Of a stretch of DNA of 64,000 nt, positions 33,991 to 46,404 are shown piece by piece. Numbering within the stretch: position 1 is the first letter of the stretch; each line of letters begins with the position of its first letter. The notes beneath the pieces were generated by a model. The model worked only from the letters and a program-made list of their open reading frames with translations. It did no database searches and was not told the DNA's origin. The position numbers and the translations under genes were made by a program. Origin of the DNA: Cavia porcellus (taxonomy: Eukaryota > Chordata > Mammalia > Rodentia > Caviidae); the NCBI RefSeq assembly GCF_034190915.1, contig NW_026947509.1, forward strand, positions 31,566,767-31,630,766. The letters are read 5' to 3'.

Positions 33991-35239
33991 GGTTCTTTCA
34001 TGATCCAGTCTTTATCATGCTTTTCATGAGCTCTTCAAAAGCATTGAAGAATAATGCAAAGAAAGTAATACAAAATAAATGAAAATAAGTGATAAAAAAA
34101 GAAGGGGTTAATGTGTAAATTTTGTTGTAAAAAAGAGAGGAAAAAAGTGCTCTTAAGGATACAACTGCAAGTGTGTTTAGGGGTGTTAAATAGATGACCA
34201 TATTAATGTTTTTGGTTGGATCATTGAACACAACTGTTTGCAGTCTCACTGTTTGAATGTACATTTTGTATGCTTTGATACTGTGACTTGAGCAACTATC
34301 TCTAAGATGATAATGTGTAATCTATTAATTGCTGATTTCTTACTTTTTTTTGTAGTTCTATATTACTTGTACCCTTATACCGCTTTGTTATGTTTTGTTT
34401 TTTTTTCTCTTTTTCCTTTTAAATAAAATTTTTAAAAAATTTCAAAAAAAAAAGAGGGGGGAAAAGGATAACACATAGACATTGTAATCTTATCTTGCAT
34501 ACTCTCAGAGAATAAAAATTTTAAATAATGACTTATAAACCCCAAAGAAAACCAGCCTATTGATGGATATATTAGGTCTATGTGGAGACTTTCAATAATA
34601 GAAAGTTTCTTGTGGTTTCATGTAAATGACTTGTAACTTCCTCCAAGACTCTTAAGTCTGTGTGGCTGGCCGTGGTGGTGTGACAGTGTCACAGCCACTT
34701 ACATTTCTGTTTTGTAATTTCTCTGGCAATCCATGTTATGGCCCAATACCTCATAAAAGTTAATACTACTAATCAAACTGCATTCTTTCCATTGCTAAGG
34801 TTTTAAAAATGAAGCAGAGATCCAGGAGGAAGCTTTCCCAGTAAACATCCAATGGGACCATAGTTAGGAAAGAAATATTACCCTCAGTGGCTCCAAGTGG
34901 ATTGGAAGGAAGAGGCTGCTGGGAAACAATGTTGGTGGCTGGTGTTTAGGGCTGGCTCACCTTTCAGGTCCTACCTAGTCTTCTGGCTCCTGAGGCAGGA
35001 GAATAGCAAGGCTCTGTCCCACTGCATGGACAAAGAAAGGGCTGGTGTGGATAGAATGAGTATCTGCCCCAACAACACAGGCAGCCAGGAAGCTGGGGCT
35101 GTGTGGTCTAATCTGTGCTCATGTCAACCTGGAGAGGCATTAGGACCCAGAAAAGACTGTAGGATTCCATCAAAGGGAGTTTAAGACCCATGAACAAAGA
35201 GGGATAAAATTCTTATTCTACAATGTTTCCTTCCTTCCC
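33991..35239. other. unassigned, AT-rich sequence
   Basis: Low-complexity AT-rich DNA up to about 34500 with T- and A-runs. No gene or repeat was assigned after that. Confidence 0.4.
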
Positions 35240-35286
35240 ACATCTATCCATCCATCCATCCATCCATCCATCCATTCATTCACTCA
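35240..35286. repeat. (CATC)n microsatellite
   Basis: About nine CATC units and then CATT units. They form the Ser-Ile-His-Pro run in an overlapping 104-codon frame, which is not considered a gene. Confidence 0.95.
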
Positions 35287-36794
35287 TGGAGTCACGTAAT
35301 AAACTTAGACTCAATACTAGATCTCAAGACACTGGGCATGTGTTTGTGGAGGTCCATCAAGCTGGATGTTGTGACCACACACTCTCACTACTCCCAGGAG
35401 CACTACCTCTGAGCTTGGTGGCACCTTTTACAAAGGCCACTTTAGGAGACAGAGAATTGCTCAAGGTCATGAGTGAAACTCCACAGAGTCTTCTTTTCAG
35501 CTCACTAGTTTACCTCACTGGATTAATCCAACCCTAGGAAAAGACTTCCATTTCCAAGCTGAGGTGTTCTTTTTTCCATTTTGCAGTTCAATGTTATTTT
35601 CTTAACTGTTCTGGAGGGAAGATAAGTTATTTCATGTATTAAGAAGGTGTTAGTATTGGACATTGGAAGCAGAAGGGATCACTGATGAACTCTGTGACAG
35701 AGAAATACTCAGTTCAGCTTGGATACTGGGGTGCTGTGTACACTCTGGGATCCAGGATTGAGCAGTCCTCATTGTCCTATGGCACACAGGCCCTCCTGGA
35801 TCCCAGCTATGCCCCCTTGCGAGGTCTTTACGGTGACTCTTTGGCGAGGCTGCTGGGAAGTCAGGTTGTCCTTCAGGGGGTGTGTTCACCTGACAGAGGC
35901 CCAGGTGTATTCAAGGTACTCAAACAGGGCAGTCAGCACTTCCAAGTGAGGCATTTACAAAGAGATGTGTTGGGGTGGTGAAACTGGGGTGGGATTTGGG
36001 CAGAATGGGCTTAGTAAGAGGTGGAAATAACATTACATATACCAGACGGGCTAATTAGATTCTCGGAAATGGCTCACAGAATATATAATTTGATTCGGTG
36101 GCTAAGAGCAGAGGAGAAACTGCATGATTCGTAAAATGGTATTTTGATTTCTCAAAGTCCTCTCTCCCCTAAAAGTAAACTGACAACAAAGATGGAGAAC
36201 TGGAAAGAATACAGTAAGTGACTTAAAAATTGAATTTTGATGGAGATAGTTTTCAAGGCATTTTTAATCAGTTGGAAAAATCTCATTTCTCAGTTAATCA
36301 AAACAGAAAAGGGCTGGACCCGAGTAACTATTAATCTGCTAACAACGTGACCATGGATTTATATTTAGCTGAGAGAAGATGAAAAAGCTGAATACACAGA
36401 AAAATCACCTTAAAAATAGTAGCTGAGAGGTGGAGGAGGAGAAAAACAACTGGAAGATATCTCCTAGCCCTTCTTGCAAGCTGGAGGAATTTTTGGTATT
36501 ATGTATGTTGTAACAGGAAGTTGAAAGAATGTCTGTCCGCTCCTCCTTAGACTCAAAATGTAAACATGGGGTTCCTGCCAAGATAAAGCCTAGTGGCTTC
36601 CCTCACAGCCTGCCCTGCTCCGGACCGCATCTCCATGATGCAGCTGGGTCCTTGGGGTGCAGATCTGGTGGGGACAGAGCTGTGGTCCTGGTGGCTGTCA
36701 TCACGATGAGCTCAGGTGGGGGCCAGGGTCTGCAGATGCAGAGATGCGAAGAAAGGACCAGAGGGAAGGGAAAAGCACTGGCTGGGCTCAGCAT
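35287..36794. other. unassigned; 36040-36420 is AT-rich and repeat-free
   Basis: No gene supported. The AT-rich part has GCTAATTAGATTC and TTAATCAG type words and could be regulatory, without proof. Confidence 0.35.
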
Positions 36795-36910
36795 CCACTG
36801 GCATTATCTCCTTGGACCCTTCCCTGCACCCCGAAAGCTGGCTGTCCTTACTGCACTTGGAAGAGAGGAGTGTGAGGATCTGGGAAGTTAAAACGCTCAC
36901 CCCAGGTACC
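36795..36910 (+). mobile_element. MIR SINE fragment (weak)
   Basis: 'CTGGCATTATCTCCTTGGACCCTTCCCTGCA...' and then 'GAAGAGAGGAGTGTGAGGATCTGGGAAGTTAAAACGCTCACCC' follow the MIR core order (ATTATCTCATTTAATCCT... GAGGAAACTGAGGCTC...GAAGTTAA...). Diverged. Confidence 0.45.
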
Positions 36911-38461
36911 TGGTGAGGGAGGGGCAACAGCAGTGTCTGAAACCTGGCACCGAATGGCACCATATCTGTCGCCAGCTGAACTATGTTCCTGCTCCTTGCT
37001 GCATATGTGTAATCCCCACTTGCCAATCCTGCGAGGCAGGAAGTGAGCCAGAGGGGAAGTGGAGGACCCCAGGGGAACCCTGGGATCTGGGGTGGGAAGC
37101 AGGGCCATGAGGACACATGGCTAGGCCTGCTATGTGGCGCCTGGGCTATTGAGCCCCAGCCAGCCCGCCCGCCTGCCTGCTTGTGACCTCTGTTTGTGGA
37201 GTGACACCTGGAGAGTCAGCTTTGTTCTTCTGCCAAGGAATTGATACCAGCAGGTCTCACCTGTCCTGTGACCTCACTGCCCTCAGGGACCCACGACCTG
37301 GGAAGGCTGGCGGTGGGCAGCCTGAGCAGCGCTTTGGGCCTCCACCAGCAGGGAGGGCTGAGCACTTTCTGGGGGAGCCAGGGCCAAGTTCCCCTGGGAA
37401 TGATGATTGCTCTTCCTCTGAGTTCCCAGGCCAGCTTCTGGTTTGATGAATCTGAGGTCTTCGCTTAGAGTGAGATCTTGCTCTGGTTTAAAATGAACCA
37501 CGAGTCTGCTCAGGGGCTTTGGGTCTTCTGGGGACCTGTGGGGCCCTGACAGTGAAGGCTGTGGGTGACACATGGACATGTGACCCACTCGCTGTGTGTG
37601 TCACTGCCTGGGAGCTGATGTGGCTGACGGTCTGCAATGTGGCCAGGCCTGGGGCTTCCTTTCCTAAGGATCACGGCAGATCACCCTGCATCATCAGGAT
37701 CACCATTGGTGAACTTGGGGACCACAAGAGGGGACTAGAGCTGAGCCCATGCTGGAGGGCAGAAAGGGACAGCAGGGGCTGGAGTGTAAGCAGGGAGATG
37801 GCACGGGAATGGGGAGAAAGAGAGGAAGGGCAGAGGCAGGGGTGTGGACTGCGGCAGGAAGATGGAGGGGGGCCCAGGCTTCATGCCTATCTTCCACAGA
37901 GAGCGGAGGAAGGTGACTGGTAGAGGGACCTAGAGTGGCCCCAGCCAGGTCCCTGGAGTCTGGCACTGAGAGGAGTAGAAAGAGAGGAGCTGTTCCCCTG
38001 GAGTCTGTCTGGCCACGGGTGGGAGGAATAAGTGGACAGATGAGTCCACAGAGGCTAGTGGGACCCTGGCCTGGTCCCTTCCAAGTAAGGAAGGGGTGTC
38101 TGGGACGCAGAACGGGGGACCGCTGGGCACTGTGCACAGAGAACTAGAGGAGAGAGACTTAGCACAGGGGGTGCTGAGAAGACGCTAATGGGGGCTGGGA
38201 ACTGGGGATGCTCACTCACTGCGGGTGGAGGATGGAGACTGAGGAGGGATGAAGGACACTGTGTCCAGTGAGGGGCAAAAAAATAAATCACAAGAAGCCG
38301 GGTGTCCTCATGGCCCCGAACCGTCCCCTTGCTCCCAATGGAGACAGCCAGGAAGATTCTCACAGGCCCCGCCATCACTGCGCGTCACCGGGGGGTGATC
38401 TCCCTGCCCCACCGCACCTGTAGCTCATAAGGCAGATGTGACACTTCTCTCCCTGCCTCCA
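36911..38461. other. GC-rich unassigned sequence
   Basis: Stop-poor GC-rich DNA with overlapping frames of 60-145 codons in up to four phases (36.7-38.4 kb). None has a recognisable domain, and their mutual overlap argues against coding. Confidence 0.45.
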
Positions 38462-38560
38462 GCACTGTGCCCGATGGGCATTCTCCATCTTACAGATGAG
38501 AGCAAGGGAGCCGGGTATGTGGGTAACATGCAGAGGCCACATAGGAGGCTGCATCAGGGT
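38462..38560 (+). mobile_element. MIR SINE fragment
   Basis: 'GCATTCTCCATCTTACAGATGAGAGCAAGGGAGCC...GGGTAACATGCAGAGGCCACATAGGAGGC' fits MIR (CCCATTTTACAGATGAGGAAACTGAGG...AAGGTCACACAG...). Confidence 0.5.
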
Positions 38561-39883
38561 GCAGCTGGCCTAGGCATTACTGGTCTCGCCACTACCCCAA
38601 CCCACTACCGCCATCTCTGGTGCCGCAGAGCTCAGCTGCCTGGGCTCTTGGTTTGCCTTCCTTGCGTTCTCTCTGTCTCTTCGAGTGTGGTTGAATTCAC
38701 CCCTCGTGACATGAGTTCTGTCCTATGATCCACGGGGACATGGGGGCTGAGTGCAGCAGGGGTAGTTGGTGCTGTCAACGGGAAGGGGTAAGGGAGGGTG
38801 TGGAGGAGTGAGCTGCAGGGAGAGGGTGGATCCAGGGTGCTCTGGCAGAAGGGAGGGCCTGGCCCGGCTGTCTGTGGCTCTGGGAGTGATCACCAGGCCA
38901 AAGCTGTGTCCTGGCATGGAGGGAATTCAGCTGCACCAACCATGGCTGAGCAAGCCGAGGCCAAGAGCAGGGCATCCGGACCCTCTCCTATCCTTGGAGG
39001 TCCTGCGGGTGCCCTGGGTGTTATACTCATCCCAGAAAGCCACGCCCACTATGCCTGCTGGGGACCCCAGCTCCCACTTTGAGGCTGCGCCTTCAATCCA
39101 GTTATCTCACAGCTCTCATTAGGTTTCAAAGCACCCGTATGTTCCATCCACATTTGCTAGACTCCTCATCCTCTTACAAGCATTATAAATATAATACTCA
39201 GTCTGGATATTGAAGGTTTTCATAAAGCGCCTATTCTATCAGAGCCATCTGGCTTCTAAATTCTTCTCTTCCTGCTGCTGGAACCCTCAGGGCCCCCAAA
39301 AGTTTCTGAAGGAGTCACATTCATGTACCCAGCATTTTGTTCATGTAGGCCTATGCCCTGTAACAGAAATCCAGTTCTGAGCGTCAAATGTGGGTTACCT
39401 GTGCAATTTAAGATTTTGGGAGAGCCACATGGAACTTGTGGGAAGGGGCAGGTGTGATGAATGGTAATGATGCATCCTACTTACCTGAGTGGCCCGAAGA
39501 CCATGTCAACATACAGTGACATCAAGCAGTTCTGGGAGCGACATTTTGTGGTCTTTTTCATGCTAATTCTTCGAAGCCTGGTGCACCCATTACCAGGATG
39601 GCCTGGCTCAGCTGGCATATGCCACGTGCAAAGTAACTACATCCCCATGTGGCCAGTGGCCGCTGTGTGGACAGCACAGCTGAGCTTCTGTTTCTGATTT
39701 CCATCTTCTCTCCATCTCTGGGGTTAGCTGCTCTCAAAGTAGGATTCCCCACCTGTGTCACAAAAGGAAGAAACAAAACAGACTCAGCTGAGAGTCTGAG
39801 GCTTTGGCTTCTCTGGAACAAAGGTCCAAGCAGTTAAATGAGACAGGAACACAGAGAATTTGGGTTTGAGAAATCTCATTGAA
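38561..39883. other. unassigned sequence
   Basis: No gene or confident repeat recognised. Frames up to 118 codons overlap one another on both strands. Confidence 0.4.
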
Positions 39884-40055
39884 GTTGGGTGTGGTGATGT
39901 CACAAGTAATCCCAGTACTCTGGAGGCTGAGGCAGGAGGATTGCCACTGCAGTTCAAGACAGACTGGGTGACGCGGCAAGTTCGAGGCCAATTTGGACTC
40001 TATCGTGAGGCTCTGTCTCAAAACACAAAACAAAAACAGACACAAAGACAGACAT
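39884..40055 (+). mobile_element. B1 SINE with internal duplication
   Basis: GTTGGGTGTGGTGATGTCACAAGTAATCCCAGTACTCTGGAGGCTGAGGCAGGAGG start; internal duplication (AGTTCAAGACAGACTGGGTGAC and AGTTCGAGGCCAATTTGGACTC); GAGGCTCTGTCTCAAAACAC plus CAAAA/CAGA-rich tail. One of the best-preserved B1s here. Confidence 0.93.
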
Positions 40056-40251
40056 CTTTCTTTGAAAGAAACCACAATGACAAGATTAATTCTTTGCATC
40101 CTACAAGGCTCCTCTACGCCCTTCCCTGAGAGCAAAGGTACCATGATTCTTCTCTTCTCCAAGTCAGACCACTGTAGGGTGGGTGGGTTGTGGTGCCCTT
40201 GTGTGCTTTGGGCCGAGACAAAGGGCTAGGGTCCGGTCCTGTATTCAGCGC

Positions 40252-40385
40252 CATGAGCCTGGCCTGGCCAGTTATCCTGACTCCAGTGCTTTACTCTATA
40301 AAGCAGGAAGAATGTACCTATTCTTGGTGGGGCTTGTAATAAGTAATGAAATTAATGTACCAAATACAGTCAGTGCCGATCCAGC
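40252..40385 (-). mobile_element. MIR SINE
   Basis: The plus strand reads as reverse MIR: 'GAGCCTGGCCTGGCCAGTTATC', 'CTCTATAAAGCAGGAAGAATGTACCTATTC', 'GGGGCTTGTAATAAGTAATGAAATTAATGTACC...CAGTCAGTGCC'. All parts are in order. Confidence 0.65.
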
Positions 40386-41694
40386 AAGTGGTGGGTGCTG
40401 CTGGACTTCAGTGAGAAGGTTCTAGACTGAAGGAGACCGAGTGTGTATCAGACTCATGCTCTTACTCGCTGGGGACCAGCACAGATGTTCTCAGTCCAGC
40501 ACAATGACAGGATGAAGTGAAACAGCTTGAGTGGGTGACAGTGGCCCTTGGCTTGTGCATGGTGGGCGATCTGAGGGGTGGCCCTGCACTGGGATGAATC
40601 GTGAGTATCATGACAGCTCAGAGGAGCAATGGACAGCCCAGCTGCCAATCTCTGTGCGCTGGATCCAGTACCAAAGATCAGCTCTGTGTGCTGGATCGGG
40701 AGGCTCCACTACCAAAGATCAGGGCCCATTTGGAAATGAAAAGAGGGCAAATTACAGAAAACATGAGTCAGCCACTGATTGTCATCTGGAGCCCTGCTCC
40801 CCGCAAGGAGCCCTGCCACTTCCCCAGAACCCTGATCCCAACCAGAGCCATAAGCCGTTTCTCTTTTTAACCCCTTGGGAGGGAGATGCCACAGGCCTCT
40901 TTAAAAATTAAAGGGCAGTCGCCTCTGACTGGAAAGAAATCAATCAGGACTTCGGGGGGAAAGAACAGTTTCCTGTGATTCAATAAAAGATGAGTAATAG
41001 ATGTGAAGGCTGGTTTCAAAATTGACAAATAATGAACTCATGGTTGAAGCCTCATGGAGAGCAGAGAAGGGAGACCAATGTGGGGAAAAGGAGAATTATA
41101 AAAATACAAAAGGAATAATCCTTAAATATCAGTTCTAAATTGTCCTTTCCCAAGTGGCAGAAATCCAACTTCAAGTAACAGAAGAGAGGAGACATGGCCT
41201 CCACAGTGTATTTCCTGTGAAGTCTCAGGGGCCAGGGGCTGCCTCAGGCATAGTCGTGTTCAGAGGCTCAACCCTGCTCTCAGTCCATGCTGGCTGGCTT
41301 CCCTTCCTATCCCCTGTCCCCACCTCCTGGCCCCATGGCCCACTGATGGGGCTGTTCTCCGGCAGGAGAGGACAGCTAGGGAAGGGGCTCCCGAGGTCTT
41401 TGGAGCCTTATCCACCCAAAATGAGAGCAGCTTCCCCGTCTCAGGACAGCTGTGTCTAAGCACCAAGACAGAAGAAGGAGGCTTTCCCACACTGCCCAGA
41501 GCGGCTGGTGGAGTGTAGCGAATCCATGTGGAGCAGTGGTGTGTGGTTAAAGCAGGGGACTCCAGTTCTGTACCAAAGCAGGATGCATCAGGAGGAGAAA
41601 GGGAAGGAGTGGGTGGCCCTGGAAGTCCCTGTGCCTATGGTCCCCAGGGTCATCCAGGGTCATCATCTCCTGCTGCCTTCACTTCCAACACATT
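40386..41694. other. unassigned; contains a short local repeat
   Basis: At 40664-40720 a unit of the kind CGCTGGATC...AGTACCAAAGATCAG is followed by TGCTGGATC...CTACCAAAGATCAG, a local duplication of about 44 bp. Nothing else was identified. Confidence 0.45.
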
Positions 41695-42640
41695 GTATAG
41701 ATTTAAAAAACGGAGAAACCCATAAAATGGGAAAAAAGTTTGCCAGCTATTCCTCAGAGAGAGGCCTGATATTTAGAGTATATAAACAAAAAGTTAGGAT
41801 CTTCCCCCAAATAAAACACTCAATCAAAAAATAAGCAAGTGAAATGAAGAGATGCTTCCTGAAAGAAGTATCACAAAGTACAAATGGCAGGTCGCTGGCC
41901 ATTAAAGAAATGCAATATAAAATAACACTGAGGTTGCATCTCACCCCAGAAAAAACAGTTATCAAGAAATCAAACAATAACAAATCCTGGTGAGGTTCTA
42001 GGGAGAAAGGAATCCTTCTATACTGTGGGCAGGAATGGAAACTATTTCAGCTACGCTAGAAATCAGTGTTGCTATTTCTGAAAAAAATCTAAAAGTAGGA
42101 TTTCCACTGGACCCAGCTATTCCCTTTTTAAGTATTTAGTGATATGTGCACACCAGGTTTATAATAGCACAGATCATAGTAGCAAACTCTTGGAAGCGGC
42201 CTGTATGTCAATCATCAGATGAATGGGTAAAGAAAAGGTGGCATTTATGCAAATGGAGCACTGCTTCACTGTGTCTTGAGTCACTGGCAGGAAGTAGATG
42301 CACCTGAGGTCATGTGTGAAATAAACGAGGCCTGCAAGCTCACATGCACGGTTGCTCTTATATATGAGAGACCCAAACTACAAATAGAGATCAAAACAAA
42401 AGATGGGGAGCAGGAAGCAGGGAGACAGGTCTTTTGCCAGTGGAAAGGAAGCCAAGAGATGGAGGCAGGAGAAAGGGAAGAGATGGAAAGAGTGTCCTCT
42501 TTCACAGAGAAAGTAATTGAGATGTGTCATGTTCTGTACCACCTCCACATAATGGATACAGACACTGTGTACAAGGAAATACAGATTAATTTAAAAATGG
42601 AGGAAAAACAAGACTGGGACCAAAGTAGAGACACCAAATA
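41695..42640 (+). mobile_element. L1 element, ORF2 3' end and 3' UTR (truncated, inactive)
   Basis: Sense-strand L1 order: 'GGGAAAAAAGTTTGCCAGCTATTCC', 'GATATTTAGAGTATATAAAC', 'GGCCATTAAAGAAATGCAATATAAAATAACACTGAGG', 'CTATACTGTGGGCAGGAATGG', 'GACCCAGCTATTCCC', 'ACCAGGTTTATAATAGCACAGATC', 'GAATGGGTAAAGAAAAGGTGG'. Then a purine-rich 3' UTR with a CTCTTATATATGAGAGA palindrome and repeated GGAGGCAGGAGAAAGGG words. A 161-codon frame (42276-42761) lies in the 3' UTR and is not a gene. Confidence 0.85.
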
Positions 42641-45510
42641 CTGTTACTGGGACTCCTTAGTCATGTTTTCCTCAATTGTAACCCCAAAATCAGTACTCCT
42701 AAATTTGCACAGAATGGCAAGGTTGACTCTGGCACCTGTTTTCCCACCTGCGGTGGAGTAAGGGCACCATCCTATGACGGGTGCCTCCACAGTCTAGTTA
42801 GCTCCCTTTTTCCATATTTTGGCCCTTTCTGTGGTCAGTTTCACTGTTTTGAAAAGGTTCCTGAGCACAGTGCTAATGAGTTGTCCGGTGTCGTAAAGAC
42901 GGAAGGCTGTGATGTGCCTGGGGAGAAATTCCAAGTGTCAGGAGAGCTTGGGGCAGGCAGGACTTTTGGTGTTGTTGGCCATGAGCTCAGTGCTAATGAA
43001 TCAAGAGAGCATACTAAAAAGCTGTCCCCCAAGATTGTGCACTGATTAGTTGGTGTGAAGACAGGGTGACCACAGTCTCCAAGGTACTTCTGCCTGTATT
43101 TCTCCCCAGAACTATGGTTCAGCGTTTACTAATTCTGTGTTCACCAGTTTGTTCTCACTGATCTGGAGTTTGTGGAGACTTTATAGGGCATAACTGCTGC
43201 AGACGGTGAGCACTGGCCCTGGCTTCCTCCGGACCCGCCCAGCCTCCTGGACTGAGCCAGGGCTCCAGGGCACGGATGCCCCTTGCATTCTTGTTCTGCC
43301 ATCTGTGGTGTGGGCCAGAGAGAAGGAAGAGAGGACAATGCACAGCTGAGAGGGCTGAGGGGAGAGAAGACACACAGCGAGGCTGAGGGGTCAGCAGGAT
43401 CAATTTCCAGTGCAGAGTGGTAGATCCAATGTGCTAGGCTCACTCCTGATGATTCCAACGACTTTGAATACAAGTGCAAGATTTGCACAAGGGGGAAGAC
43501 TCTCATCAGCTTCAGATACCGTGACAGGGACTTAGTCACAAAACCATGCAGCCCCAGACCCTGAATCACATTAGAACTCTGGGAGAAGCCCCTCCTGATT
43601 CTCACAGGTGCTTGTCACCATGCATGATCAACACTCAATGGTTTGAGAAAACAAGAGGGGAGACAATATACATAATGTAAATCTTAACATTTAAATTCAG
43701 TATGAACTCATCCATCTCATCACCAGAGAGCTTTACAAAAGGGGCCAGCCCCTTCTTGGTTGTATCATGATCTTGGCATTTATATTTACTGTCAAAGTGG
43801 AGCCTGAGACCGAATAGAAAGTTCTAGAACCTGCATACTGCTCAAATGCTCCAAGGGGTGACGTGCATTTATTAACTTCCTGCTGTAAATCACACACATT
43901 ACAGGAGAGTGAACTTACTCGGGCTGACAGGTGATTAAATCACTTTCTGCCTCCGCCGATCCTGCAATGTTTAACCCACCAACTCATCAAGCCTGGGCGC
44001 TGCCGTAAATTAGAATCTCCCATGAGAGCCTCCTCCTTCGGAAAGTTATTTTGACAAGTAAATAAGTGAGTGATGCTAACAGATTATTACCGGAGGGTAA
44101 TTTACATTTGTGGAGCGCTTTGCTTTTATACATATTTCATCTGACTCTCTGCTCTTGGAAGTTATGATTCTGATGTTCAGATCCCAGTATCTTAGAAACT
44201 GTCCTTTATTTACCCCGAGGAAACTGTCAGCTATTATGTTCAGACTTTACAATTTATTTTTAAAAGAAAATAGATGATGTTATTCAAGGGGTTCTAAAAG
44301 TTTGGAATATGCATGAGTGGAAAATTTAGGCTTTTGCAAGGTGTCGTGCGGGGTTAGCATCCTCCAGCCCATTAATAGACATATTTGCAGGTCTCTCCTG
44401 ACATACACAGGCTGTTACAGGGGCTTTATCTTTGTTGTTACGGGATTTGTTGTCCAGTATCTCATGTTTGGCTCAGCTGAAGATGCCTGTGGGCTGTATT
44501 TCAGGACTTAGCCTCTAGGTTAGTTTATCAGGATCCTTTCTGAGCAAAGTGAATCTTGGTTTTGTTATGCATTGGCTGCAAATGGGAAGCATTTTGGAAA
44601 ATGCTCGTATTGATGCTGTGTGGGTTTCAATTAAGGCAAGCACAGCCCTCCTGGTCACCCTGGGTTCCGGGTGTCCACCCTTTCTTGGGCTGCCCACCCT
44701 GGGCTGGCTGCTCCAACAATGCCTCATTTTTGAGCATCTCCAGCCTGGCTACTCAACTGGCTGCCACCAACCCAGGTATTGACAGGCCAGAGTAGGAGGT
44801 CTTTCAGAACACATAAGATCATTCAGGAAAGCTATTAGGGGAAAAACACTGAGGAAACTCAACTGCCAAACTGGGGGAGAAAAGAAAGTGCATGAGTTAC
44901 AGCCTGCCCTGTAATGCAATCATTAACTGAATAAAGGTCACGCTTCTCACTGGCCAAGGCACTCGCTGGTGCTGGCTGCTTCTCTTTCTAGGATTCAGTT
45001 TAAAGGACAATTTTGATTGCTGTTTTTCTAGCAGTGAAAGAGAATAATTAATTTTGCCTTTGTATCAGTTACCAATTGCCACATTGATGCTGTTTAACAA
45101 AAGAACTTGTAAAACCTCATCAGCAAACAAGAGGTTCCTTTTCTCATGTGGATAGGGTCAAGTTTGGAACAGTGAGGTCACTCTGATGGGACATCTGGAG
45201 ACTGGGCACTGCCACCAATCCAGGCTGGCCATTGTCCAGGAGACAAGGGCAGTGTGGCCTCAAACGTTTAGAAGAAATTACCATCTGGGGGTGGAATTTT
45301 CTATGCAAATAGTTTAAAAATGGATTAATTATATTAAGGGAATAGAAACCTATTTGTATTTTTATACTTTCTATTGATTTAACTAGTTTTGCTTTTTTTT
45401 CTTCTTAAAATTTTTTCAACTTAAAATTTGTCAACTTGAATTGTTTATTCTTTTAAGATATTTTTAATGTCTAAAGGATCTTTAATGACAGTCTCCACTT
45501 CATGATTGAT
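42641..45510. other. largely unassigned; weak LTR relic near 45060-45260; possible conserved block 43880-44140
   Basis: 45060-45260 (ACCAATTGCCACATTG...AACAAAAGAACTTGT...GTTCCTTTTCTC) weakly resembles a reversed MLT1 end. 43880-44140 is repeat-free with GATTAAATC, AGTGATGC and AGATTATTACC words. The frame at 43141-43605 (minus, 154 codons) overlaps two others in the same GC-rich DNA and has no domain. Confidence 0.35.
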
Positions 45511-45516
45511 GTGTAT

Positions 45517-45557
<41 letters not shown>

Positions 45558-45562
45558 TGTTT
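45511..45562. repeat. (GT)n microsatellite
   Basis: About 16 uninterrupted GT units, then ATGTGTGTGT. Confidence 0.97.
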
Positions 45563-45639
45563 ACCTTTTCCTTTTTCTCCACGACTGGTGAGGATTTACG
45601 AATTTCATCTACCTATCTATCTAAATATTTTATTTTAAA

Positions 45640-46010
45640 GAGGATAAAACAGAATAAAACCAATCAAAACAAGCCAGTGTAAGAGATACAGGACTTCAAA
45701 ACATTAAGAGATCAGCAATAGTTAACATAATACCCTTTGATGGCTTCAAAATAGCTGCAGATAACTTTGGACATACTAAATTCAAACAGAGCAGAATAGA
45801 ATAAAAATGATAAAAACAAAACAATGAATACAATAAATGACTTCAAAACAAGTCAATAGTGAATCCAAAACGGCCACCATAATATATCTTGCTATTTTTG
45901 AAATAGCTGCTCCTTCCACTGGATTTGACATAATCAAACAACACAAAAGAAAATAATACCCAACCCAACAAAACAAAGGAAATCATATAGGACCTCAAAA
46001 CAAGGACTAC
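45640..46010. repeat. diverged tandem repeat, period about 147-152 bp, ~2.4 units
   Basis: The marker GACTTCAAAAC / GACTTCAAAAC / GACCTCAAAAC occurs at 45692, 45839 and 45991. Each is preceded by an A-rich ACAGAATAAAACCAATCAAAAC-like stretch, and the first two are followed by ...AAATAGCTGC...GACATA. The units have drifted strongly. I could not match them to a known element; an LTR or satellite remnant are both possible. Confidence 0.6.
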
Positions 46011-46404
46011 AACCCTCAGAAGGAGACGCCCCCTAGATGCTGCACTATGTACCTCTATGCCCTGAACCTATGATTAGACAGACCACTGGCCCTAGATCTG
46101 CAATGTCAGTGAACACCACAGCACCACAGGCATCCAATTGCATTTCACCTCCATAGCTGTCACGGCAGCCTGTGTTTCTCCGGATAAGCCGGTCACTTAA
46201 GGTGGGGTGGGAGTGGGGGACTGGTACTTCTAGTTTGCCAGCCCACATGCCAGAAGGGGCTGGTGTCTGTCTGCTCCAGTCTGGCAGTGGCCCACGCGTG
46301 GCACTGGTTCCCAGACTGGGCTTGCTGCTGGTGTGGCGTTTCCTCTCCCCTCAGCCTGAGAATGGCGCTGATTCATGGGCAGTGGCTGGCGCCTGGCTGT
46401 TCCA

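Noticed and set aside
36529..38378. Cluster of overlapping frames considered as a GC-rich exon cluster
   Set aside because: Frames overlap on both strands, none shows a domain, and no convincing splice-site-bounded segment stood out by eye.
42276..42761. 161-codon plus-strand frame
   Set aside because: It lies in the 3' UTR part of a truncated L1 and resembles no L1 protein. Purine-rich DNA simply lacks stops in this phase.
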